From Microbacterium sp. zg-Y818 (GTDB lineage Bacteria; Actinomycetota; Actinomycetes; Actinomycetales; Microbacteriaceae): 64,000 bases of DNA. Within the stretch, counting starts at the first letter, position 1; every line of letters begins with the position of its first letter. The DNA lies in NCBI RefSeq assembly GCF_030246905.1, contig NZ_CP126741.1, positions 2,170,001 through 2,234,000 on the forward strand. The letters run 5' to 3'. The position numbers and the translations under genes were made by a program. The notes under the pieces are model-generated. The model saw nothing but the letters and a program-made list of their open reading frames with translations. It had not been told where the DNA came from and searched no databases. This document shows positions 25,762 through 34,143 of this stretch, piece by piece.

Positions 25762-26403
25762 TCAGCTGACGCCGTCGTCCTCGTCGTCGTCCGAGTCCTC
25801 GTCGTCCGAGTCGTCGTCGTCCTCGTCGTCCGAGTCCTCGTCGTCGTCGTCCTCGTCTTCGTCGTCCTCGTCGTCTTCGTCGACAACCACGCTCTCGTCG
25901 AGCTCGTCGATGTCCACCCCGTCGAGGTCGCCGCCGTGCAGAATCGCCGAGCCGTCCTCGTCGAAGTCCGCGGCATCCAGGTCGTCGAGGTCGTCGACGT
26001 CGTCGTCCTCATCGGCGTCGCGTTCGTCGGCATCCGCGTCGGGCAGCTCGCCCGCTTCGAGGGCCGCCGCGGCCGCAGCCGCCTGCGCGGCCTGGTAGTC
26101 GGCCAGGCGCACCGCCCACGGCACCCACTCGGGGGCCAGCAGCGCACCGTCGCCGGGAAGCAGCTCCACCTCGAGCACGGTCGGATCCGAGCCTTCGACC
26201 ACGGCGATGCTCACGGTCCAGAACCAGCCGGGGTATCCCGGCATGCGGTTGTTGAAGCGCAGCGAGACGACTCCGCCGTCTTCGACCGTGTAGCCGGCGG
26301 CGTCGCCGATCGTGGCGTCCGGCGTCACTTCGCGCAGGGCCGCGCGGGCGAGGTCGTGCGCGTGGAGCAGCCGCTCGTCGGCAGGCTCAGGCTTCGAAGT
26401 CAT
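25762..26403 (-). CDS. DUF3027 protein with a long acidic tail
   Basis: 213 residues. The N-terminal about 105 form the DUF3027 domain (VVSLRFNNRMPGYPGWFWTV, VLEVELLPGDGALLAPEWVPW). The remainder is very acidic and low-complexity: from about residue 165 nearly every residue is Asp, Glu or Ser, encoded by GAC/GAG triplet runs. This makes a slippage-prone GTC-type repeat on the plus strand at 25770-25900. The start lies inside the end of the cold-shock gene (17-base overlap), so the two are translationally coupled. The family is actinobacterial and of unknown function; the polyanionic tail suggests interaction with basic proteins or nucleic-acid mimicry. Confidence 0.85.
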   Translation of the reverse strand: MTSKPEPADERLLHAHDLARAALREVTPDATIGDAAGYTVEDGGVVSLRFNNRMPGYPGWFWTVSIAVVEGSDPTVLEVELLPGDGALLAPEWVPWAVRLADYQAAQAAAAAAALEAGELPDADADERDADEDDDVDDLDDLDAADFDEDGSAILHGGDLDGVDIDELDESVVVDEDDEDDEDEDDDDEDSDDEDDDDSDDEDSDDDEDDGVS

Positions 26404-26770
26404 CGGCTACCTTGCGCAGCACGGCCGCGACCTTCTTGGCGTGCGAGCCATTGGGGTAACGCCCCCGGCGCAGATCGCCGCCGATGTCGTCGAGCAGCTT
26501 CACGAGGTCTTCGACGATGATCGCCATGTCGTCGGCGGGCTTGCGGGAGCGCTTGGCGAGACTGACGGGAGCCTCGAGCACGCGAACCGACAGCGCCTGC
26601 AGACCGCGTTTGCCGTCGGCGACGCCGAACTCCAAGCGGGTGCCCGGCTTGAGGCCGGTCGTGCCGGCGGGGAGGGCGGAGGCGTGCAGGAAGACGTCCT
26701 GGCCGTCATCGGCGGAGATGAAGCCGAACCCCTTCTCGTCGTCGTAGAACCTGACCTTGCCGGTGGGCAT
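26387..26770 (-). CDS. Cold-shock-domain protein with C-terminal extension
   Basis: 127 residues: a cold-shock domain (1-70) with RNP1-like KGFGFIS and RNP2-like VFLHAS, then about 55 extra residues (MAIIVEDLVKLLDDIGGDLR). That extension is not found in classical 67-residue CspA. It should bind single-stranded RNA/DNA. Its stop overlaps the DUF3027 start by 17 bases, a conserved-looking pairing that suggests the two act together. Confidence 0.9.
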   Translation of the reverse strand: MPTGKVRFYDDEKGFGFISADDGQDVFLHASALPAGTTGLKPGTRLEFGVADGKRGLQALSVRVLEAPVSLAKRSRKPADDMAIIVEDLVKLLDDIGGDLRRGRYPNGSHAKKVAAVLRKVADDFEA

Positions 26771-26859
26771 GCGAACTCCACTGAATCGTGCCCGTGACGG
26801 GCAGGACGAAATGCGGCCAAATCGGCCCCAAACAAAGCCTACCGGTACCGACCACGCAG

Positions 26860-26865
26860 TAGTCT
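26860..26865 (+). promoter_or_regulatory. -10 box of a probable leaderless promoter
   Basis: TAGTCT is followed by seven bases and then the ATG at 26873 of the small membrane protein. No ribosome-binding site is visible, so the message is probably leaderless. Confidence 0.45.
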
Positions 26866-26872
26866 GGTGCCG

Positions 26873-27139
26873 ATGAGCACACCCACTTCACGCGGAGAGG
26901 TGCCGGTCCGCAGGATCGACCGGATCTTGGCGTACATGTCCTTCGGTCTGCTGCTGCTGTCGATCGTGTCGTTCTTGGCGATCATGATCGGCTCCGCCAC
27001 CGGTGCCGACATGCGCGAAGGCTTGTGGCCCACGGTGGGCGCGCTGGTCTGGTTCGCCCCGCCCGTGGCGTTCGTCCTGCTGATCGCTTTGCTGATCATG
27101 AGCTTCGCACGAAGGGCTCGTGCCAACAGGGAAGGCTGA
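26873..27139 (+). CDS. Small two-helix membrane protein (88 aa)
   Basis: The two hydrophobic segments are FGLLLLSIVSFLAIMIGSA (about 25-43) and LVWFAPPVAFVLLIALLIMS (about 57-76). The N-terminus and the C-terminal tail (FARRARANREG) are basic, so both ends are probably cytoplasmic. It is similar in layout to small actinobacterial proteins often mislabelled as transporter ATPases. Its stop is 1 base before the GTG of the helicase-associated gene, so the two probably form an operon. Function unknown. Confidence 0.75.
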   Translation: MSTPTSRGEVPVRRIDRILAYMSFGLLLLSIVSFLAIMIGSATGADMREGLWPTVGALVWFAPPVAFVLLIALLIMSFARRARANREG

Positions 27140-27140
27140 C

Positions 27141-28847
27141 GTGGCGCATTCGGCGGACTCCCGTGTTCTGGCGAGCTGGCTCGCCGGGCAGGACGATGCC
27201 GCGCTCACCGCGCTGCTGACCGAACGCGGCATCTCGCCGTCGGCGACGTGGGCGGACTTCTTCGACGCGGCCGAGGGTGTGCAGGATGCCGCGCCTCTCG
27301 CGCGTGCCCTCGCTGCGCTCCCCCGGCCCCTCGCCGAGGCGCTCGTCGCCGCGCAGGGCGGCACCGTGGCCGAACCGGCACGGTCGGCACTGATCTCCCG
27401 CGCCCTGGCCGCCCCCGACGGCACCGTCTACCGCGCCGTCGTGCAGGCGATCGCGGCCGCGCCTCCCGCCGCAACGCCCTCCGAGGCACCTCGACCCGAT
27501 CCGGAGCCCGCCGACGCGGCCGCAGAACGGGCCTTCACCGCCGCCGCGACCCTCGCCGACATCCTGCAGCTCGCGCTGACCACGCCGCTCTCGCGCATCG
27601 GCTCGGGCGCGCTGGGCGCGACCGAGCGTCGACGGCTGATGGATGCCGGCATCGTCACCGATGCCGCCACCGCAGACGAACTCGTGGCCCTGTCGTCGGT
27701 GGCGGGCCTCACCGCCCCCACCGACAAGGAATGGTTCGTCACCGCCGACGGCCTGGAGTGGCTCCAGGCGGGGACGGTCGAACGCTGGGACCAGGTCGCA
27801 CGCCGCCTGCGCGACGCGCTGCCGGCTGCCCTGCGCACCGACGACGGCGGCTGGTCGTCACCCGCCGAGTGGGCACAGGCGTATCCGTTCGACCCGACCT
27901 GGCCCGCGCGCGCCGAGCAGTGGCGCTCGCTGCTGCACCGGTGGGCCCTGATCGGCCCCGACGGCTCCAGTGCCCCCTGGGCTCGCGGACTCGCCGCCGG
28001 CGGCGACGCCGACCTCGATGCGCTCCGCAGCCTGCTGCCACCCGAAGTAGACCGCGTCTTCCTGCAGAACGACCTGACGGCCATCGCCCCGGGGCCGCTG
28101 GCGCCGCACCTCGACATGCGCCTGCGCACCATGGCGCTGCGCGAGTCCCGCGCGCAGGCCTCGAGCTACCGGTTCACGCCCGATTCCATCGGGGCGGCGA
28201 TCACGGGCGGCGAAACGGCCGAGTCGCTGCGCGACTTTCTCACCGCGCTCTCGCTGACCGGCCTCCCCCAGCCCCTGGCATACGAGATCGAGCGCACCGC
28301 CGCACGGCACGGCCTGATCCGGGTCGTCGAGGACCCGGCATCCGGTGTCACGCTCGTGCGCAGCGACGACCGCGCCGTGCTCGACACGCTCGCCGTGGAC
28401 CAGGCCCTGCGGTCTCTGGCCCTCATGCGGCACTCCGAAGGCCTGACATCGCGCTCCAACGCCGACGCAGTGTTCTGGGCGCTCGCCGACGCGCGCTACC
28501 CCGTGAGCATGGAGGACACCTCCGGCCACACCCGCACCGTGCTGCGTCACAAGCTGGCCGCTCCCCCGGCCCCGCCGACGGCGAGCCCGTACGAGCCGCT
28601 GATCGGGCGGCTGCGCGGGGCGCGGGAGTCCGACTCGGATGCCGCGTGGCTCGGTCGCGAGCTCGAACAGGCCGTGCGCGCCAAGGCGCTCATCACCGTC
28701 ACGGTGCGCCTTCCCGACGGCAGCAGCCGCGACTTCACCCTCGAGGCCAGCGGCCTGGGCGGCGGACGCCTGCGCGGGCGCGACAAGGCGGCCGATGTCG
28801 AACGCACCCTGCCGGTGGCGAGCATCGAGGCGGTGCGCGCCCTCTGA
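27141..28847 (+). CDS. Helicase-associated (XPB/Ssl2-like N-terminal) protein
   Basis: 568 residues from GTG 27141, which follows GGGAAGG. The sequence matches the actinobacterial 'helicase-associated domain' family. It is largely helical, with an N-terminal TPR-like part (SWLAGQDDAALTALLTERG), a winged-helix-like region in the middle (FLQNDLTAIAPGPLAPHL) and a C-terminal segment (SDAAWLGRELEQAVRAKALI). No Walker motifs are present, so it has no ATPase of its own. It is nearly always found close to the XPB-type helicase, here 370 bases away on the same strand. It may be a partner in DNA repair; that is inference from neighbourhood. Confidence 0.82.
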   Translation: MAHSADSRVLASWLAGQDDAALTALLTERGISPSATWADFFDAAEGVQDAAPLARALAALPRPLAEALVAAQGGTVAEPARSALISRALAAPDGTVYRAVVQAIAAAPPAATPSEAPRPDPEPADAAAERAFTAAATLADILQLALTTPLSRIGSGALGATERRRLMDAGIVTDAATADELVALSSVAGLTAPTDKEWFVTADGLEWLQAGTVERWDQVARRLRDALPAALRTDDGGWSSPAEWAQAYPFDPTWPARAEQWRSLLHRWALIGPDGSSAPWARGLAAGGDADLDALRSLLPPEVDRVFLQNDLTAIAPGPLAPHLDMRLRTMALRESRAQASSYRFTPDSIGAAITGGETAESLRDFLTALSLTGLPQPLAYEIERTAARHGLIRVVEDPASGVTLVRSDDRAVLDTLAVDQALRSLALMRHSEGLTSRSNADAVFWALADARYPVSMEDTSGHTRTVLRHKLAAPPAPPTASPYEPLIGRLRGARESDSDAAWLGRELEQAVRAKALITVTVRLPDGSSRDFTLEASGLGGGRLRGRDKAADVERTLPVASIEAVRAL

Positions 28848-28848
28848 G

Positions 28849-29139
28849 TCAGGGCACGCGCTGCTCGTGCTGGCGAAGTGCGTCGGCGACCCGGTCGAGG
28901 AACTCGCTGACGGCATCCATGTCGTAGCAGCCGGCCTTGCGCACGAACGTGCGGAACCCCTTCGTCACGACGTCCTCGCTGGTCAGGCGCGCAACGCGGC
29001 CCTCTTCGTGGGCACCGAGCGCCACTTCGCACTCCTGCAGGAAGTCGTCGACGTCGGGAGCGGCGAACCCCTCGACGCGGAACAGGCCGGTGCGCGTGCC
29101 CGCGGGGAAGCTGACGCGGCGGAGCTCGGAGCTGTGCAT
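28849..29139 (-). CDS. Small DivIVA-domain-like protein (96 aa)
   Basis: The protein contains two DivIVA-type 'xxVDxFLxxx' segments: FAAPDVDDFLQECEVAL and DMDAVSEFLDRVADAL, separated by a basic stretch (VVTKGFRTFVRKAGCY). DivIVA/Wag31 domains sense membrane curvature at poles and septa, but this copy lacks the long coiled coil. It sits between the two XPB-related genes on the opposite strand, and its stop nearly abuts the upstream gene's stop (28847/28849). Function unknown beyond the domain. Confidence 0.7.
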   Translation of the reverse strand: MHSSELRRVSFPAGTRTGLFRVEGFAAPDVDDFLQECEVALGAHEEGRVARLTSEDVVTKGFRTFVRKAGCYDMDAVSEFLDRVADALRQHEQRVP

Positions 29140-29202
29140 CCCGCGAGGGTAACGGACAGACGCGGGCGGCGGGCGGGCGACCTCACCCCGCCGCGCGCGG
29201 AC

Positions 29203-29208
29203 TAGACT
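29203..29208 (+). promoter_or_regulatory. -10 box of the XPB helicase gene
   Basis: TAGACT lies eight bases before the ATG at 29217 and no Shine-Dalgarno sequence intervenes, consistent with a leaderless or very short leader transcript. Confidence 0.45.
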
Positions 29209-29216
29209 TGCACGTT

Positions 29217-30890
29217 ATGGCTGACGGCCCTCTCATCGTGCAGAGCGACCGGACGGTGCTGCTGGAAGTAGCCCACCCGGACGCTGAGACCGCGCGCCAC
29301 GAACTGGCGATCTTCGCCGAGCTCGAGCGCGCCCCCGAGCACATCCACACGTATCGCATCACCCGGCTGGGCCTGTGGAACGCGCGGGCCGCCGGCCACG
29401 ACGCCGACGACATGCTCGCGACCCTCGAGCGCTGGTCACGGTTCCCGGTGCCGGCATCGGTGTCGATGGACCTGCGTGAGACGGTCAACCGCTACGGCCG
29501 CCTGGTCATCGAGCGCGCCGACGTCGAGGGCTTCGGCGAGGGCGTGCTCGTGCTGCGCTCGACCGACAACGCCGTGCTGTCCGAGGTCTCGCGCAACAAG
29601 CGCATCAGTCCGCTGCTCGTGGGCCGCCCCACCCCCGACACGTTCGTCGTCGATGCGTGGGCGCGCGGGCAGATCAAGCAGGAGCTGCTGAAGATCGGCT
29701 GGCCGGCCGAGGACCACGCCGGCTACACCCCCGGTACCCCGCACCCCATCGACCTCGCCGAGGACGGCTGGTCGCTGCGTCCGTACCAGCGCACCGCTGT
29801 CGACACCTTCCACGAGGGCGGGTCCGGCGTCGTGGTGCTCCCCTGCGGCGCAGGCAAGACGCTCGTGGGCGCGGCCGCGATGGCCCAGACGAAGACGACG
29901 ACCCTGATCCTCGTGACCAACACCGTCAGCGCCCGGCAGTGGCGCGACGAGCTGCTCAAGCGCACGAGCCTCACGCCAGAGGAGATCGGCGAGTACTCCG
30001 GTCAGCTCAAGGAGATCAAGCCGGTCACCATCGCCACCTACCAGATCCTCACCGCCAAGCGCGGGGGCCAGTACGCCCACCTGTCGCTGCTGGACGCCCT
30101 CGACTGGGGTCTCATCGTCTATGACGAGGTGCACCTGCTGCCGGCGCCGGTGTTCAAGCTCACCGCCGACCTGCAGGCCCGACGCAGGCTCGGTCTCACG
30201 GCGACGCTCGTGCGCGAGGACGGCCGCGAGGGAGACGTCTTCAGCCTCATCGGGCCCAAGCGGTTCGATGCACCGTGGAAGGAGATCGAGGCCCAGGGCT
30301 TCATCTCCCCCGCCATCTGCTACGAAGTGCGCGTGGACCTGCCCGTCGACGAGCGGCTGGAGTACGCGGCATCCGCCGACGAAGACCGCTACCGCATCGC
30401 CGCGACGGCGCCGGTCAAGATCGATGTCGTGCGCGACCTCGTGGCCCGCCACGAGGGCGAGCAGATCCTGGTGATCGGGCAGTACCTCGACCAGATCGAT
30501 GAACTGGCCGAGGCGCTCGGGGCGCCGAAGATCACCGGCGCCGTGCCCGTCGACGAGCGCGAGCAGCTGTACCAGCAGTTCCGGGTCGGCGAGGTGCCGG
30601 TGCTGGTGGTGTCGAAGGTCGCGAACTTCTCGATCGACCTCCCCGAGGCATCCGTCGCCATCCAGGTGTCGGGATCGTTCGGTTCCCGCCAGGAAGAGGC
30701 CCAGCGCCTCGGCCGGCTGCTGCGGCCGAAGACCAACGGGCACACCGCGAGCTTCTACACGCTCATCGCCCGCGACACCGTCGACCAGGACTTCGCGCAG
30801 AACCGGCAGCGGTTCCTCGCCGAGCAGGGGTACTCGTACACGATCCTGGATGCCGAGCAGGTCTCGGGCCGGGCGGCGTTGGGCGCCTGA
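29217..30890 (+). CDS. XPB/Rad25-type DNA repair helicase
   Basis: 557 residues. The helicase-XPB N-terminal domain (PLIVQSDRTVLLEVAHP) is followed by SF2 motifs: Walker A LPCGAGKTLVGAA, motif II YDEVHLLPAP, motif III LGLTATLVRED, and motif VI EEAQRLGRLLRPK. The RED motif typical of XPB (LVRED) is present. It unwinds DNA 3'-5' and is linked with repair in actinobacteria and archaea. The ATG at 29217 is chosen; a TTG nine bases earlier is possible. Ends before repeat copy A. Confidence 0.93.
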   Translation: MADGPLIVQSDRTVLLEVAHPDAETARHELAIFAELERAPEHIHTYRITRLGLWNARAAGHDADDMLATLERWSRFPVPASVSMDLRETVNRYGRLVIERADVEGFGEGVLVLRSTDNAVLSEVSRNKRISPLLVGRPTPDTFVVDAWARGQIKQELLKIGWPAEDHAGYTPGTPHPIDLAEDGWSLRPYQRTAVDTFHEGGSGVVVLPCGAGKTLVGAAAMAQTKTTTLILVTNTVSARQWRDELLKRTSLTPEEIGEYSGQLKEIKPVTIATYQILTAKRGGQYAHLSLLDALDWGLIVYDEVHLLPAPVFKLTADLQARRRLGLTATLVREDGREGDVFSLIGPKRFDAPWKEIEAQGFISPAICYEVRVDLPVDERLEYAASADEDRYRIAATAPVKIDVVRDLVARHEGEQILVIGQYLDQIDELAEALGAPKITGAVPVDEREQLYQQFRVGEVPVLVVSKVANFSIDLPEASVAIQVSGSFGSRQEEAQRLGRLLRPKTNGHTASFYTLIARDTVDQDFAQNRQRFLAEQGYSYTILDAEQVSGRAALGA

Positions 30891-30955
30891 CGCGGGCTGC
30901 GGGGCCCCGCGGCGCCCCTGCGCCGCGCGGGCGCCGCGCCGGGCGCCGGCTGGCT

Positions 30956-31045
30956 CCCGTTGCCGGAATGAGGAGATCCGCCCGGATGCGGTCCCTCGGG
31001 CCGCAGGCATCCGCATTCCGGCAGATCCCCTCATTCGGGCCGGCG
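30956..31045. repeat. 90-bp palindromic repeat, copy A (left of sugar locus 2)
   Basis: It begins CCCGTTGCCGGAATGAGGAG and ends CCCCTCATTCGGGCCGGCG. The outer parts are imperfect inverted copies (GAATGAGGAGATC against GATCCCCTCATTC). A second inverted pair (CGGATGCGG/CCGCATTCCGG-like) lies inside. Copy B at 39832-39921 has the same length and orientation and differs at 7 positions by my alignment. Both copies sit in intergenic DNA exactly outside the 31139-39784 sugar locus. Confidence 0.85.
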
Positions 31046-31138
31046 GCACCGCCCACGGCGCCCACCCACCCGCGAGATCCCCTGTCGGAATTCAGCCTCA
31101 CGAGCAGACCGCGGCCGGATCCGGCGGCGTCCGGCTCC

Positions 31139-32866
31139 TCAGCCTGAGTTCCGACGCGCGGTGGCGCCCGCCGGCGGCTCGGCCACGAGCCACGCGTACC
31201 CATGCGGGCCCAGCCGCAGGCCCTCGTGTCGGATGCCGGTGAGCACGTCCGTCCCGGAGACCGACGGCAGCTGCACCTCGTCGCCGCTGACGTTGGCGAC
31301 CGCCAGCACCTCGTCGGCGGTCCCCGCTGCCCGGCGGATCCCCACCACCCGATCGTCGAGGGACGCCGCGACCTGCGACGCGAAAGGTGACAGCCCCGGT
31401 AATGCCCGCCTCGCGGCGAGGAGCCGCCGCAGCCCCGCCAGCATGCCCGCGCGCCGCGGGGACGACCGCAACTCGTCCCGCAGCCGGTCGGCATCCAGCA
31501 CCTCCCGATTGATGCGGCGCGCGATGTCGGACTGCGCCAGGCCGGTCTCGTCCTGTCCCGACCCCAGCAGCGAGTGGTAGTAGATGGCCGGCACTCCCAC
31601 CAGCGACAGCAGGATGGCATGCGCCGCCAAGCCGCGTGCCACCGCGTCGCCGTCGGGATCGACGCTGTCGGGCGCGACCAGCGCATCGAGGTAGTTGGTG
31701 TTCAGCTCATACACGCCGCTGCTGCCGTCAGGGCGACGCGCCATCGACACCCGTCCGCCGCGAGCGAGCGTGCGCTCCACCAGCAGCGCCCGGTCATCGT
31801 CGCTGAGCAGCCCCTCGGTGGGCCGCAGGCCGATCCCGTCATGGCTGGCGAGAAAGGTGAACCAGGTCGCGGTCGGACTGACCGGCTCGATCCCCGCGGC
31901 CCACTGCGTCAGCGCCGTCGCCCGCCCCGTGACGAACGCATGCAGCACGAGCGGGGGAAGGGCGAACTGGTACACCATGTGCGCCTCATCCGACCCGTCG
32001 CCGAAGTAGCGGATGTTGTCGGCGTGGGGCACGTTCGTTTCGGTCAGCAGCAGGGTGCCCGGCGCCAGCACATCCACGAGCACCCGCCAGATCCGGATGA
32101 CGGTGTGGGTCTGAGGCAGGTGGATGCCGGTGGATCCCGACTCCTTCCAGAGGAACCCGATCGCATCCAGGCGCACCGTGGACGCCCCGTGAGCGAGGTA
32201 TCCGAGCAGCACGTCGGTCAGCTCCAGGAGCACCGCCGGCGTCCGGGGGTCGAGGTCGATCTGATCGGGTCCGAACGTCGTCCACGCACGCGCCACTGTG
32301 CCGTCGGGCCGGTCGTACTCGTGCACCAGCGGTGTCGTCCGCGGACGTACCACGCGGGAGGTGTCGAACTCGGGACCCGGCTCGAGGAAGTAACCCGCGA
32401 ACCGCGGATCACGCGCGAGCCAGCCGCGGAACCAGGGGCTCGCACTGGAGACATGGTTGGCGACGAAGTCCAGCGCGAGGGCATGATCGGACCGCAGGTC
32501 TGCGACATCGTCCCAGGAACCCAGGTCGGGGTTCACCTCACGGTGGTCGACCACGCCGAACCCGTCGTCCGATGTCCAGGGATAGATCGGAAGCAGATGC
32601 ACGTCGGTGATGGCGTCGCCGACATGCTCCCGCAGGACGGTGGCGAGCGTGCGCAGCGGCGGTTCCCCGGGCCTGCGGAAGGCGTCCCCGTAGGTGATCA
32701 GGTACGCGGTTCCCTGATCGGGCCGAGCTCGGGGCGCCGATGGCAGCACGGGCGCCCAACGCTCGGCGAGCGCGAGCAGTCCGGACAGCACCTCGGATGC
32801 CTGATCCGGGTAGAGCCGCGTCACCAGCGGTGTGAGCCTCGCCCGCAGGGTTTGCCTGTCGATCAT
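31139..32866 (-). CDS. GH13_18 sugar phosphorylase (sucrose/glucosylglycerate type)
   Basis: A 575-residue alpha-amylase-fold enzyme of subfamily GH13_18. The nucleophile is Asp234 in VRLDAIGFLWKE, the acid/base Glu276 in LLTETNVPH, and the third carboxylate lies in ASHDGIG. An N-terminal helical extension (ARLTPLVTRLYPDQASEVL) and the total length are closer to glucosylglycerate/sucrose-6-phosphate phosphorylases than to the about 500-residue bifidobacterial sucrose phosphorylase. It would split an alpha-glucoside with phosphate into alpha-glucose-1-phosphate and the aglycone, in the cytoplasm. It is the last operon gene and overlaps the GH36 stop (ATGA). The exact acceptor is undetermined. 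Confidence 0.85.
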   Translation of the reverse strand: MIDRQTLRARLTPLVTRLYPDQASEVLSGLLALAERWAPVLPSAPRARPDQGTAYLITYGDAFRRPGEPPLRTLATVLREHVGDAITDVHLLPIYPWTSDDGFGVVDHREVNPDLGSWDDVADLRSDHALALDFVANHVSSASPWFRGWLARDPRFAGYFLEPGPEFDTSRVVRPRTTPLVHEYDRPDGTVARAWTTFGPDQIDLDPRTPAVLLELTDVLLGYLAHGASTVRLDAIGFLWKESGSTGIHLPQTHTVIRIWRVLVDVLAPGTLLLTETNVPHADNIRYFGDGSDEAHMVYQFALPPLVLHAFVTGRATALTQWAAGIEPVSPTATWFTFLASHDGIGLRPTEGLLSDDDRALLVERTLARGGRVSMARRPDGSSGVYELNTNYLDALVAPDSVDPDGDAVARGLAAHAILLSLVGVPAIYYHSLLGSGQDETGLAQSDIARRINREVLDADRLRDELRSSPRRAGMLAGLRRLLAARRALPGLSPFASQVAASLDDRVVGIRRAAGTADEVLAVANVSGDEVQLPSVSGTDVLTGIRHEGLRLGPHGYAWLVAEPPAGATARRNSG

Positions 32867-34143
32867 GCCGGTGTCCCCTGCAGCAGCTGCCGGACGAGTT
32901 GGATGCCGCGCTGGTCGAGCTCCTCGATGCGGTCGGAGAAGCCGCGCAGTCCTGGGGCGGCGAACACCTCACGCGCCCACTCCTCCCGGAGCGCGAACTG
33001 CGGGCGTGCTACCAGGCAGTCGGGGTCGGTCGTCCACAGTCGCCCGTGCTGCCACGCCCTCGCCCGCAGCGACGTACGACCGCGAAGACCCTGGGACCCG
33101 TCTTCGCCGCCCTCGTGGAACGTGTCGGGCGAGATGCGCATCGCATCGACCAGCCCTACGCTCGGCAGCACCGGCGCGCCGCAGCCGAGAAGGTACGTCC
33201 CTTCCCCCATCACCTCTCTGATGAGCCGCAGGCCGCGCCGGTAGGCCGAGATCGCGGAGGCATCGCGGTCGTGCCTGGGCCCCGGCACCGCGCCGCCGTA
33301 GAGGAAATCGAGCTTGAGGTAGTCGACCCCGGTGTCCCGCACGCAGGTGAACACCCCCGCGAGGTGATCGATGACGCCGGGGTGGGTGGGGTCCAGCCCG
33401 AAGAGGTCGTCGCCCCAGTTGCGGCCGGCAGGGCCGGTGAGCCAATCCGGATGCCGGCGGGCCAGATCCGAGGAGGCACCCACCGTGAACGGCGCGAGCC
33501 ACAGACCGGCACGGCGGCCGCTCTGACGGATCGCGTCGACGGTGGCGCCGAGCGCTCCGAACGCGGGCTTGGGGGTCGTCCACTCCCCCGTGCCGAGGCT
33601 CCACCCGTCGTCGATCTGGATGACGTCGACCGGCAGCCGCAGCGCGTCGATCGCGCGGAGGTTCTCGCTGACGTCGGCGGCCGTCACCGCTTCGAAATAC
33701 CGGTACCAGGTGCACCAGACCCGAGGCACCACCGCGGTCGTCCGCGCGCCGGCCGCCGTCCCGATCCGTTCGCCCACCGCGGCCAGCGCAGCCCCGGCGT
33801 CGGCCCCGACCTCCCCGCACCACACCGGCCCTGTCGCGTCGACGACGACGTGGTCGTCGCGCCATTCGGCGCGGATCGACGGCACCGCCGCGGTGGCATC
33901 CACCGCGCAGTACACGCGTACCGCGGAACCGTCCCGCGGATCGACCACCAGCAATCCCTCACCCTGTACGCCGTGCGCGGCGACGGGCACGCCGGGGCGG
34001 AAGCGCATGAGGTGCTCCCACGTCTCCGCCGGCCGCGGCACGGCGTCTTCCCGCCGATACCAACCGGTGGGACTCCAGCTCTGCCAGCCCTCCGCGTACA
34101 CCTGCGCCCGCGACGACACCGGCACCTCGTCGACGACGGTCAC
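32863..34143 (-). CDS. GH36-type alpha-galactosidase-like hydrolase (short form)
   Basis: 426 residues, much shorter than the 722-residue GH36 at 13562. It has a reduced N-terminal beta part (GWQSWSPTGWYRR) and a full TIM barrel. The nucleophile is Asp279 in YLKLDFLYGG; the acid/base candidate is Asp340 in MRISPD. The barrel strand VIQIDDGW and LWLAPFTV are typical of GH36/GH31-clan enzymes. It probably removes a terminal alpha-galactosyl or similar unit. It overlaps the dehydrogenase gene upstream and the GH13_18 gene downstream by 4 bases each. Substrate not known. Confidence 0.82.
   Translation of the reverse strand: MTVVDEVPVSSRAQVYAEGWQSWSPTGWYRREDAVPRPAETWEHLMRFRPGVPVAAHGVQGEGLLVVDPRDGSAVRVYCAVDATAAVPSIRAEWRDDHVVVDATGPVWCGEVGADAGAALAAVGERIGTAAGARTTAVVPRVWCTWYRYFEAVTAADVSENLRAIDALRLPVDVIQIDDGWSLGTGEWTTPKPAFGALGATVDAIRQSGRRAGLWLAPFTVGASSDLARRHPDWLTGPAGRNWGDDLFGLDPTHPGVIDHLAGVFTCVRDTGVDYLKLDFLYGGAVPGPRHDRDASAISAYRRGLRLIREVMGEGTYLLGCGAPVLPSVGLVDAMRISPDTFHEGGEDGSQGLRGRTSLRARAWQHGRLWTTDPDCLVARPQFALREEWAREVFAAPGLRGFSDRIEELDQRGIQLVRQLLQGTPA

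Noticed and set aside
25770..25900. Regular GTCGTC/CTCGTC repetition that resembles a tandem repeat or CRISPR at first sight
   Set aside because: It is the coding sequence of the Asp/Glu-rich tail of the DUF3027 protein; there are no spacers or defined repeat units.
31046..31138. Possible small gene between repeat A and the GH13_18 stop
   Set aside because: No start with ribosome-binding site; apparent frames are continuations of antisense shadows.
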